Of a DNA stretch of 64,000 nucleotides, positions 54,930-62,647 are shown piece after piece. The stretch lies in NCBI GenBank assembly GCA_945901845.1, contig CAMDLR010000001.1:163623-227622 (forward strand), in the 5' to 3' direction. Position numbers and translations under genes: made by a program. The notes below the pieces were generated by a model. It made no database searches and had not been told where the DNA came from. It worked only from the letters and a program-made list of their open reading frames with translations. This stretch comes from Sediminibacterium ginsengisoli (GTDB taxonomy: Bacteria; Bacteroidota; Bacteroidia; Chitinophagales; Chitinophagaceae). Numbering within the stretch: position 1 is the first letter of the stretch; every line of letters begins with the position of its first letter.

Positions 54930-56255
54930 TTAGTATTTTGTAACACCTGGAACTGGAACTGGATAGAATCCGTCAGGACCTGGATTAACCGGCGCTGCTG
55001 CATCAAATGCATACACCGATGGATGCAAATTAAGGCCCGAATTAATGGCTTTATCCCAATCAATAATTTGTCCACTATACGTAGCCATTCGGCCTAGAAT
55101 AGATGTCATGGTTGAATAAGCGCCATTTTCGGCATCGGCATATTTATACTCACCTTTTGCAATCGCGGCAAATAATTCGTCATGCTCTGTTTGATACGGA
55201 TTGCGCTCTTTAGATTTATCAAATTGAAAAATTGTTTTACCGCGTAAATCAGTAATGCGCGCTGCATCACAATAAATTTTTCCTTTGGTGCCCACTAGTA
55301 GTTCATCTACTTTACTTGAAGTACCTGGCATGTGCCGACACTGCGAATTTAAAATAGATCCATCGGCGTAATGAAACTCTACATAGTGATGGTCAAATAT
55401 TTCACCGTGCTCTTTTGATTTTCTTACTTCTCGTCCACCAAAACCTTGCGCTTTTACAGGATAGCCCTTCTTAAACCAATTAATCACATCTAAATTGTGA
55501 ATGTGCTGTTCAGTAATATGATCACCGCAAAGCCACACAAAATAATACCAGTTTCGCATTTGATATTCCATTTCTGTTTGACCTGCTTTACGTGGTCTTG
55601 TCCAAACACCATCATTATTCCACCAAGCTTGCATCGATGTAATATCTCCAATCATATCTTTTTTTGCAAAAAGCGCGCGGTAAGAATCTTGGTAATGTCT
55701 TTGAAGCCCTACTACTACGTTTAATTTCTTTTGCTTTGCAATTTTTGCAGCAGCCAAAACCCTTTGAACACCTGCTGGATCTGTAGCCACAGGCTTTTCC
55801 ATAAATATATGTTTGCCTTGCTTAACAGCTTCTTCAAAGTGAATGGGTCTAAAACCTGGAGGCGTTGCAAGTATCACTACATCTGCAAGTGGTATGGCTT
55901 TTAAATAACCGTCAAAGCCTACAAATTTTCTTTCTTCAGGAACATCAAGTGTACCCTTTGTGCCAGGACCTGCGTTAGCTAGTTCACCAACTACATTTTT
56001 ATAACATTCATCTAGGCGGTCTTTAAAAGCATCTGCCATCGCAACAATTTTTACATTTTGCTTGCTCATTAATGCCTGAACGGCAGCACCTGTTCCGCGT
56101 CCACCGCAACCAATAACGGCTACTTTGATAACGTCATCAGAACCCGAAAAAAAGTTAGCGTTGGAAATTAGGGGCGCAGCTGCAATGGCACCTGCAAGCA
56201 TCGAACCTTGTTTTACAAAGTCTCTGCGTTTGTCATGAAAAGATGAATTTGACAT
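54930..56255 (-). CDS. Gfo/Idh/MocA oxidoreductase with Tat signal
   Basis: 441 aa NAD(P)-dependent oxidoreductase. The N-terminus has a twin-arginine motif (KRRDFVKQ, Arg10-Arg11) and an Ala-rich h-region, so it is probably exported folded with its cofactor by Tat; tatC is at 3 kb. The Rossmann motif VIGCGGRGTGAA and the MEKPVATDP catalytic loop are present, then the C-terminal domain. Related exported enzymes act on sugars in Bacteroidota glycan loci; the reaction is unknown. Last gene of the ApbE-SUMF1-Gfo/Idh run. Confidence 0.9.
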   Translation of the reverse strand: MSNSSFHDKRRDFVKQGSMLAGAIAAAPLISNANFFSGSDDVIKVAVIGCGGRGTGAAVQALMSKQNVKIVAMADAFKDRLDECYKNVVGELANAGPGTKGTLDVPEERKFVGFDGYLKAIPLADVVILATPPGFRPIHFEEAVKQGKHIFMEKPVATDPAGVQRVLAAAKIAKQKKLNVVVGLQRHYQDSYRALFAKKDMIGDITSMQAWWNNDGVWTRPRKAGQTEMEYQMRNWYYFVWLCGDHITEQHIHNLDVINWFKKGYPVKAQGFGGREVRKSKEHGEIFDHHYVEFHYADGSILNSQCRHMPGTSSKVDELLVGTKGKIYCDAARITDLRGKTIFQFDKSKERNPYQTEHDELFAAIAKGEYKYADAENGAYSTMTSILGRMATYSGQIIDWDKAINSGLNLHPSVYAFDAAAPVNPGPDGFYPVPVPGVTKY

Positions 56256-56269
56256 ATGGCTGTTGTTTT

Positions 56270-57226
56270 TTATTTTATTAGATAAGTTGAAAAAAATTGT
56301 TCTACTTGTTCAGGTGTTGGCTGTTGTAATGGCCTTACGAGTCTGATACCAACATCTTTAGCTTCTGTAAGCCACCACTTACTTTTTGGAATTTGCGGAT
56401 CACGTCTATTCCAAATTGGATCCGATTTTATTCTTTTCCCATTTCTAGAAATACTTGCATCAGACAAAAAAGATCCACCACGTAACACCTTTGGATACAC
56501 CCCTTGTGTAGGTGCAACCATTGGATTTTTGGGTTCAATGCTAGCGTATCTATTGGGCAAATAATGATCGGTGGTCCACTCCATTAAATTACCTAGGATG
56601 TCATATAATCCCCAAGCATTGGGTAATTTTTGTGCCACTTTTTGGTATTTGTTGGTACTATTTTTTTGAAACCATGCATATTTAGAAAGCGTGTTAGGAT
56701 CCGTTCCATAATAATAGGGCGTAGTTGTTCCTGCCCTGCTAGCATATTCCCATTCGGCCTCTGTTGGTAGTCTATAAAAAATACCTGTTTGTTTATATAG
56801 CCATTTACAAAACATAAATGCCGCATATTGCGACATACTATTGGCGGGATATCCGTCCTCCTTGCCCATACCCCAGGTTAAATCTACATATTGAGGACTT
56901 GGTCTAGTAATAGCATCAATATCAGAATTTTGAGAGGTGTTTTCGTCTTTTAAAAAAACATCAAAAACATCACGGGTTACTTCGGTGGCACTCATCCAAA
57001 ATGCATCTAATGCAATTTCTTTTTGAGGCGTTTCGTCGATGTTGATTTTTGAAGAGAGTATTATTGAACCCATTTTAAATTGTCCTGCAGGAATAGGCAC
57101 CATTGCAAAACGCAAATTACCTACGGGTAGTTTTTGTTCATACTTTTCAAAAATGACACTACCTTGTTGCGCATGTGCAGCAATAGAAATGGAACAATAT
57201 AGAATTATAATAAAATGCTTAACCAC
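56270..57226 (-). CDS. SUMF1/FGE-domain protein lacking catalytic cysteines
   Basis: 318 aa secreted protein (signal peptide ending near AHAQ). The SUMF1 fold is clear: VPIPAGQFKMGS, EVTRDVFDVFL, YRLPTEAEWEYASRAG, GLYDILGNLMEWTTD and VLRGGSFL. True formylglycine-generating enzymes have two Cys after this last motif; here it continues SDASIS, with Ser at both positions, so it should not make formylglycine. It may instead bind glycans or act structurally, as in GldK-like proteins. It precedes the Gfo/Idh gene by 14 nt. Confidence 0.87.
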   Translation of the reverse strand: MVKHFIIILYCSISIAAHAQQGSVIFEKYEQKLPVGNLRFAMVPIPAGQFKMGSIILSSKINIDETPQKEIALDAFWMSATEVTRDVFDVFLKDENTSQNSDIDAITRPSPQYVDLTWGMGKEDGYPANSMSQYAAFMFCKWLYKQTGIFYRLPTEAEWEYASRAGTTTPYYYGTDPNTLSKYAWFQKNSTNKYQKVAQKLPNAWGLYDILGNLMEWTTDHYLPNRYASIEPKNPMVAPTQGVYPKVLRGGSFLSDASISRNGKRIKSDPIWNRRDPQIPKSKWWLTEAKDVGIRLVRPLQQPTPEQVEQFFSTYLIK

Positions 57227-57271
57227 GATTCATTTTTAGAATTAGTAAGTTATGAATTTTTTAGAATAGGT

Positions 57272-57285
57272 GCAATAATTATTGC
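57272..57285. promoter_or_regulatory. 14-bp palindrome GCAATAATTATTGC
   Basis: A perfect palindrome spanning the end of apbE and the gap to the SUMF1 gene, 45 nt upstream of the latter's start. Could be an operator for SUMF1-Gfo/Idh; AT-rich, so chance is possible. Confidence 0.35.
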
Positions 57286-58277
57286 GCTAAGTATCCATCA
57301 AATTTTCCAAAACTTACTTTACGAATCCTTCCATTTTGTAATGTGGTGATGAGTACTTCAGATTTGTACTTTTTTGCCAATATTTTAACCTGATTTAGTG
57401 TGAGGATGCTACAAGCAGTTGCCAACCAATCGGCGGTGGTAGCATCTGGTGCTACTACTGTAACATTACGCTGAAAAGTAACACCATAACCGGTTCTAGG
57501 ATCTATTATATGACCATACTTTTTCCCTTCGTGTAACATATATTGAAATGCATCGCCTGATGTGGCAACTGCCTTATTGGATAAAATAAGTTTGGGCTCT
57601 AATAATTGTTCTTGCTGTCCAGGCACATTAATTCCAATGGTCCATCCTTTTTTTTGAGGTGGCATACCAGCAACAACCATATCACCTCCAGCATCTACTA
57701 AGGCAGTTGTAATTCCACATGATTGCAATAATATCAAAACCTTATCTGCAGCATACCCTTTAGCGATAGCACCCATATCGAGTTGCATATTGGGTTGTAA
57801 AAACGTAATCGTTTGCGCGGCACTATCTAATTGAACTTTATTAAACCCAATACGGTTACGCGCCGTATTGATTGCCCCATTTGTTGGAAATTGCTGAGAT
57901 TTTCGAGCGTTTCGCCATAACCTAGAAAGAGGCCCCACCGTAATATCAAAACTGCCATAAGCATCTTTGTTGGCCGCCTTTGCAACATAAAGCAGTTCAA
58001 ATAAAATGGGAGACACGCTAACGGGTAAGCCAACTACAGAATACCTTAATTTAAATAATTCGGAGGTACTATCATAATCACTACAAATTAAATTGATGGA
58101 ATCAACAAGTCTGAAACTTTCTTGTGCTGCGCTGTCTGCTATTTGTTTTGTATCCGCATAAAGCACCAAATTAAATGGAGATCCCATTTTTTGTGTACTA
58201 TATGTATACCTATTGTCTTGTGCTTCAGATATAAACACGTCCACAAAGAATAACAAAAATAAAAGCAGCTTTTTCAA
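57279..58277 (-). CDS. apbE: FAD:protein FMN transferase ApbE
   Basis: 332 aa periplasmic enzyme that attaches FMN covalently to a Thr or Ser of target proteins. Signal peptide first (LFFVDVFISEAQ), then LDMGAIAKGYAADKV, ALVDAGGDMVVAG and YGHIIDPRTGYGV, with the Mg-binding residues of the family. The start is TTG (58277); no in-frame ATG lies before the signal peptide. A client flavoprotein (such as NqrB/C or RnfG) is not in the window. It heads the run that ends with Gfo/Idh. Confidence 0.92.
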   Translation of the reverse strand: MKKLLLFLLFFVDVFISEAQDNRYTYSTQKMGSPFNLVLYADTKQIADSAAQESFRLVDSINLICSDYDSTSELFKLRYSVVGLPVSVSPILFELLYVAKAANKDAYGSFDITVGPLSRLWRNARKSQQFPTNGAINTARNRIGFNKVQLDSAAQTITFLQPNMQLDMGAIAKGYAADKVLILLQSCGITTALVDAGGDMVVAGMPPQKKGWTIGINVPGQQEQLLEPKLILSNKAVATSGDAFQYMLHEGKKYGHIIDPRTGYGVTFQRNVTVVAPDATTADWLATACSILTLNQVKILAKKYKSEVLITTLQNGRIRKVSFGKFDGYLAQ

Positions 58278-58327
58278 ATAAAAGGAGTTTGCGTTTAAAA
58301 GATTTGTAATTTAGAAAAACTTTAATC

Positions 58328-59017
58328 GTGATCCGGAAAATTAGGCGGGTTTTATTATATTTATTTATAAGTTCATTTTTATATGTACTTATCACAAAAT
58401 TTGTAGATCCTCCCATTACCATTACGCAACTAACAAACGCCTTTGGACTTGGTTTAAAAAGAGATTATGTAAGTTGGGAAGAACTAGGCTACCAAAGTAA
58501 ACTAGCGGCTATTGCAAGCGAAGATCAACTATTTGCAGAACATAGTGGATTTGATTTTGACGCCATCGAAAAAAGTTTACGCCCTAAAAAGAAAAAAAGT
58601 AAAATTCCACTTGGGGGTGGCGCTAGCACCATAACGCAACAGGTTGCAAAAAATGTTTTTTTATGGCAAGGTGGTTCATACGATAAATACATCCGTAAAA
58701 TTCCTGAAGTCTATTTTACTTTTTTGATTGAATTAATCTGGGGTAAAAAAAGAATTTTAGAAGTATACTTAAATGTAATTGAAACAGGACCCGGCTGTTT
58801 TGGAATGGAAGCAGCAGCCCAACACTATTTTAATAAATCAGCAAAATCATTGACACCTGCTCAAGCCGCCATGATTGTAGCCGGTTTTCCAAATCCTAAA
58901 AAGTTTACTGCTAGTCCAATGAGTAAGCGCGTAAGCTGGCGCTATCCTCAAATTTTAAAGCAAATGAGCAATATAGATACCGATGAAGACATCTATACTT
59001 TACTGCATAAAAAATAA
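58328..59017 (+). CDS. mtgA: monofunctional peptidoglycan glycosyltransferase MtgA
   Basis: GT51 enzyme polymerising lipid II into glycan strands. One membrane anchor (about residues 8-25) and the GT51 domain follow, with the catalytic Glu in IASEDQLFAEHSGFD, the GGASTITQQVAKN motif and LEVYLNVIETGPGCFG with the second Glu. 229 aa; there is no transpeptidase domain. The start is GTG 58328. It is divergent from apbE and ends 1 nt from the next convergent gene. Confidence 0.92.
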   Translation: MIRKIRRVLLYLFISSFLYVLITKFVDPPITITQLTNAFGLGLKRDYVSWEELGYQSKLAAIASEDQLFAEHSGFDFDAIEKSLRPKKKKSKIPLGGGASTITQQVAKNVFLWQGGSYDKYIRKIPEVYFTFLIELIWGKKRILEVYLNVIETGPGCFGMEAAAQHYFNKSAKSLTPAQAAMIVAGFPNPKKFTASPMSKRVSWRYPQILKQMSNIDTDEDIYTLLHKK

Positions 59018-59018
59018 T

Positions 59019-59672
59019 TTATTTACCTGCTTTAAAAAAACGGTAAGAAAAAATAATGGGGGCAAACACCATCGGTATCATAATTACAAAAAAACTAATA
59101 AATGTCCAGATTCCTGGTAGTACAAAACCAAGAATCATTTGAAGTATACCGCCATACAACCAAAATTTTCCAGCATAGATATGTGTTGCATTCCAATTTT
59201 CTTCATTACTCAAAGTCCATGGCAACTTAAACCCTGCGAAATAATTTTGAGAAAGCTTTGGAAAAAAAGATCCCATCACCGAAAAAAACAGGCCGAGGAG
59301 AGGAAGTATCAATTTATCGATAGGTAGGTCGAGTTGTTTTGTTTTGGTTAATATTACCATGTTTAAGCCTGACAAAAATGCCACAGTGATAAGTCCGAAC
59401 ACCTTAAAATACGCATCATTGTTGTTTGCATACCTTTTGGGATCAATTTTTTTAATATTGATCATTAATAGATAGGTAAACAAACTAACTATCCCTATAA
59501 AAACAGGTCCAAAAAAAGCCATGCTTTTAGAACCAAATCCATCGGCTTCACCTTTGAGATTAAAATGGGTTGGGATGGTAGCTGGCAAACTAGCATAAAA
59601 AGTAGATAAGTATAGAAAAGGCGCTGCTACTAAAATAGCTACTAAAATGTAATGAGAATATTGCTTATTCAT
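59019..59672 (-). CDS. SdpI/DUF1648 family membrane protein
   Basis: 217 aa with six predicted membrane segments. The N-terminal DUF1648 motif (LPATIPTHFNLKGEADGFGSK) and the central FAGFKLPWTLSNEENWN match the SdpI family, known in Bacillus as an immunity protein and sensor for the SdpC toxin. No toxin gene is nearby, so its role here is unknown. It is divergent from the cytochrome c/VCBS gene across a gap holding a 9-bp-arm dyad. Confidence 0.8.
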   Translation of the reverse strand: MNKQYSHYILVAILVAAPFLYLSTFYASLPATIPTHFNLKGEADGFGSKSMAFFGPVFIGIVSLFTYLLMINIKKIDPKRYANNNDAYFKVFGLITVAFLSGLNMVILTKTKQLDLPIDKLILPLLGLFFSVMGSFFPKLSQNYFAGFKLPWTLSNEENWNATHIYAGKFWLYGGILQMILGFVLPGIWTFISFFVIMIPMVFAPIIFSYRFFKAGK

Positions 59673-59686
59673 ACGGGTAGGCTTAA

Positions 59687-59694
59687 TATATTTG
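59687..59694 (+). promoter_or_regulatory. -7 element before the cytochrome c/VCBS operon
   Basis: TATATTTG, exact TAnnTTTG match, 37 nt before the ATG at 59732. It overlaps the left arm of the dyad at 59691. No -33 at standard spacing. Confidence 0.45.
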
Positions 59695-59711
59695 TAATTA
59701 ACAATTACAAA
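59691..59711. promoter_or_regulatory. 21-bp dyad with 9-bp arms
   Basis: TTTGTAATT and AATTACAAA are perfect inverted arms around AAC. The dyad covers the end of the -7 element, where a bound repressor would block RNA polymerase. Confidence 0.6.
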
Positions 59712-59731
59712 GGATTGTAAAATTAAGAAAA

Positions 59732-61252
59732 ATGAAGATTAAATTTGTTTCTATACTAGGGTTATTGTGCTTATTTGTCGTAAGCCTATTTTCATTTACG
59801 CCCACAGCCAGTAATTCGAGCCAATCCGGAGAAGCCCTTGCTAAACAATATTGTGGAAGTTGTCATTTATACACCGCGCCTGATTTATTAGATAAAAAAA
59901 CTTGGAAAGAAAGCATACTACCTAATATGGGTTGGCGTTTAGGAATTAGGGGCGTTAATGATAGCCCATACGCTTCTATGGAACCAGATGAAGCAGCTAT
60001 TGTAGAAAAATTAAGGGTCTATCCAAATTCACCCATCATTTCAAAATCTGACTGGCAAAAAATTGTAGATTTTTATATTACAAAAGCACCAGCAACCGTA
60101 ATTCCTGCAAAAACTACTACTGTAGTAAAAACATCTACAAGACAATTTTTTAGTGAGCCTGTTTTTATCGATAATAAACAGGCGCCAAAAACAAGTATGA
60201 TAAAATTCAATGACGCTACAGGCACACTATATGTGAGTGATGCAATCAATGAATTGTATGCTTTAGATAAAAATTTAAAACTCTCCGAAACGTGGAATAC
60301 ACCATCGGCGGTTGTAGATTTATTATTTGAAAAGAATAAAGAACCAAGGGCTTTATGTATTGGTAGCATTGCACCTTCAGAAAAAAAAGAAGGCTTGTTG
60401 TTATCGCTTGATTCCACAGAACAGAAAGCATCTTTTGGAGGATTGTCAAGGCCTGTACATATTGAAAAAGCAGATGTAAACCAAGACGGAAAAGAAGATA
60501 TCATTATTTGTCAATTTGGAAATCATACAGGTAAAATAAGTTGGTTAGACGGTGGCGATATTCGCAAAGAAAATATATTAATATACCGCCCTGGCGCTAG
60601 AAAAGCAGAAATAGTTGATTTAAACAAAGATGGAAAATTAGACATCGTTGTTATGATGGCGCAGTCTTATGAAGGTATCTATTATTTGGAAAATAAGGGA
60701 GATGGTAGTTTTAAAGAAACGCCGCTGGTAAAATTCCCGCCAGTATATGGTGTGAGTTATTTTGAAATGATTGATATCAATAAAGATGGCTTTTTAGACA
60801 TTGTTATGAGTAATGGCGACAACTGGGATTTATCTAGGGTTAAAAAAAGATTTCATGGTGTTCGCATTTTACTCAATGACAAACTCAATCATTTTAAAGA
60901 AAGCTTTTTCTTCCCAATGTATGGTGCTAGTAAAGCTGTTGCCAGAGACTTTGATGGCGATGGGGATATAGACATTGCTACGATTTCTTTTTATGACGAC
61001 CTTGCTAAACCCGAACAAGGATTCATTTATTTTGAAAATACCGGAAATATGCAGTTCGCCGCTTCAACTACACCAGAAGCTGCTAACGGAAAGTGGCTTA
61101 CCATGGAAGTAGCCGATATTGATAAGGACGGTGATACTGATATCGTACTTGGTTCATTTATTTATACCTTTAGTGAAATGACACAACTCCTTATGAAAGG
61201 AATTGAACATTTCCCACAGTTGTTGGTGTTGCGCAACAATAAAACAAACTAA
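59732..61252 (+). CDS. cytochrome c-like/VCBS-FG-GAP repeat protein
   Basis: 506 aa exported protein. After the signal peptide a haem-binding CGSCH motif lies near residue 41-45, with a possible Met ligand in ILPNMGWRLG. The rest is a propeller-like region with Ca-binding repeats: DVNQDGKEDI, DLNKDGKLDI, DINKDGFLDI, DFDGDGDIDI and DIDKDGDTDI. Such fusions occur in Bacteroidota, but their electron partner is unknown. The next gene starts 1 nt after its stop. Confidence 0.87.
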   Translation: MKIKFVSILGLLCLFVVSLFSFTPTASNSSQSGEALAKQYCGSCHLYTAPDLLDKKTWKESILPNMGWRLGIRGVNDSPYASMEPDEAAIVEKLRVYPNSPIISKSDWQKIVDFYITKAPATVIPAKTTTVVKTSTRQFFSEPVFIDNKQAPKTSMIKFNDATGTLYVSDAINELYALDKNLKLSETWNTPSAVVDLLFEKNKEPRALCIGSIAPSEKKEGLLLSLDSTEQKASFGGLSRPVHIEKADVNQDGKEDIIICQFGNHTGKISWLDGGDIRKENILIYRPGARKAEIVDLNKDGKLDIVVMMAQSYEGIYYLENKGDGSFKETPLVKFPPVYGVSYFEMIDINKDGFLDIVMSNGDNWDLSRVKKRFHGVRILLNDKLNHFKESFFFPMYGASKAVARDFDGDGDIDIATISFYDDLAKPEQGFIYFENTGNMQFAASTTPEAANGKWLTMEVADIDKDGDTDIVLGSFIYTFSEMTQLLMKGIEHFPQLLVLRNNKTN

Positions 61253-61253
61253 C

Positions 61254-61694
61254 ATGCTACACTTTTTGTTGATATTTCTTTTGCCTTTTTTTCAAGCAGT
61301 CCCTACTTGGCAGTCAAATTTTGATGTAGCTAAAGAAAAGTCAATTAAAGAAAACAAAATCATACTCATTCATTTTGTACATAAAAGTAGAGACGCTAAA
61401 AATATTAAACTAGAAAAAGCAACATTTGAAACCAGCGAGTTTATAGATTACGCAAACAAACAGGTTGTGCTATTAAAAATAGATCTTGGGATAGAGCGGA
61501 GTGATGATAGCGAAAAACAGTTTTATCACAATTCAATTATACGTGAACGCTATAACAGTGCAGCCGTTGCCCCGTTTACCATCATTACTGATGCTGGTGG
61601 GAAGGTATTAAAAACTTTGAATTATAAACAGCCCTTAAACAGTTCTGATTTAATATCAGCTATCCAAAAAACTATCGAAGCAAACAAACAATAG
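61254..61694 (+). CDS. thioredoxin-fold protein without CXXC
   Basis: 146 aa from ATG 61254; a longer in-frame start lies inside the upstream gene. Signal-peptide-like start (MLHFLLIFLLPFFQAVPTW), then a thioredoxin_7-like domain. Where the CXXC would lie the sequence reads HKSRDAKNI, with no cysteine at all, so it cannot do thiol chemistry. The cis-Pro region appears as VAPFTIITDAGGK. It is probably a structural or binding partner of the cytochrome c/VCBS protein. Confidence 0.75.
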   Translation: MLHFLLIFLLPFFQAVPTWQSNFDVAKEKSIKENKIILIHFVHKSRDAKNIKLEKATFETSEFIDYANKQVVLLKIDLGIERSDDSEKQFYHNSIIRERYNSAAVAPFTIITDAGGKVLKTLNYKQPLNSSDLISAIQKTIEANKQ

Positions 61695-61699
61695 GTATT

Positions 61700-62647
61700 A
61701 TGAAAAAATTCATACAATACATTGGCTTTGGAATTTTAGCTTTATTGATTGTCGTTTTTATTGCTGTTATTGTTTTAGCAGAACAAGATAAAAAATTAGA
61801 AACATTACTACCTATTTACAGTTCAACAGCATCAAAATTTATGCCTGTTTTAGGTATGAATGTGCATTACCGAATAGAAGGCAACGAATCAGATTCTGTT
61901 CCACTGGTACTGATACACGGCACATCCGCATCATTACATACCTGGGATAGTTTAACACTCTTATTAAGTGGGAAGAAAAAAATTATTCGCTTTGATTTGC
62001 CTGCTTTTGGACTTACGGGTCCCAATAAAGAAAACACATACAACGCAGATGTCTATTCTGTTTTTGTTGATTCGGTACTAGAAAAATTAAAGGTGAAATC
62101 TTGTATTATTGCTGGAAACTCGCTTGGCGGAAGCATTGCATGGCATTACGCGCTTTATAATCCATCAAGGGTACAACAGTTAATATTACTTGACGCAAGT
62201 GGATATCCGACAAAGAATGAAAAAGGGTCGCTTGGTTTTAAAATTGCAAGTATGCCCGTAATTAATAATCTACTCTTATGGGTAACCCCTAAATTTTTAA
62301 TTAAAAAAAGTTTAGAAGGGGTATTTGTAGATAAAAAGAAAATTAATAACGAATCTATTAATCGTTACCACGATTTGCTATTAAGAGAAGGAAATAGAAA
62401 AGCGGCACTCTCAATTTTTAAAGCAGGTTTTAAGCCAAATCCAGCACCTATAAAAAAAATAAGTAAACCAACCCTTATTATTTGGGGCGACCAGGATCAG
62501 CTCATCCATGTTTCTAATGCTTATTTGTTTAATAAAGACATTAAAGGAAGTAAACTGGTTGTATTACAAAATGTTGGACATGCCCCTATGGAAGAAACAC
62601 CTACAAAAGTAGCAGCAGAAATAGCTACGTTTTTAAACCTACATTAA
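61700..62647 (+). CDS. alpha/beta hydrolase, membrane-anchored
   Basis: 315 aa. One N-terminal hydrophobic anchor (about residues 8-27), then the hydrolase fold: LVLIHGTSASLHTW oxyanion loop, the nucleophile Ser in AGNSLGGS, the acid Asp in WGDQDQLIHV and the His in NVGHAPMEE. All catalytic residues are present. Substrate unknown. It lies 5 nt after the thioredoxin-fold gene in the same transcript and shares TTAA with the convergent rmuC stop (62644-62647). Confidence 0.87.
   Translation: MKKFIQYIGFGILALLIVVFIAVIVLAEQDKKLETLLPIYSSTASKFMPVLGMNVHYRIEGNESDSVPLVLIHGTSASLHTWDSLTLLLSGKKKIIRFDLPAFGLTGPNKENTYNADVYSVFVDSVLEKLKVKSCIIAGNSLGGSIAWHYALYNPSRVQQLILLDASGYPTKNEKGSLGFKIASMPVINNLLLWVTPKFLIKKSLEGVFVDKKKINNESINRYHDLLLREGNRKAALSIFKAGFKPNPAPIKKISKPTLIIWGDQDQLIHVSNAYLFNKDIKGSKLVVLQNVGHAPMEETPTKVAAEIATFLNLH

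Noticed and set aside
54930..56255. Idea of a complete Tat system near its substrate.
   Set aside because: Only tatC is in the window, 52 kb away; tatA is not seen, so only the signal peptide and tatC are reported.
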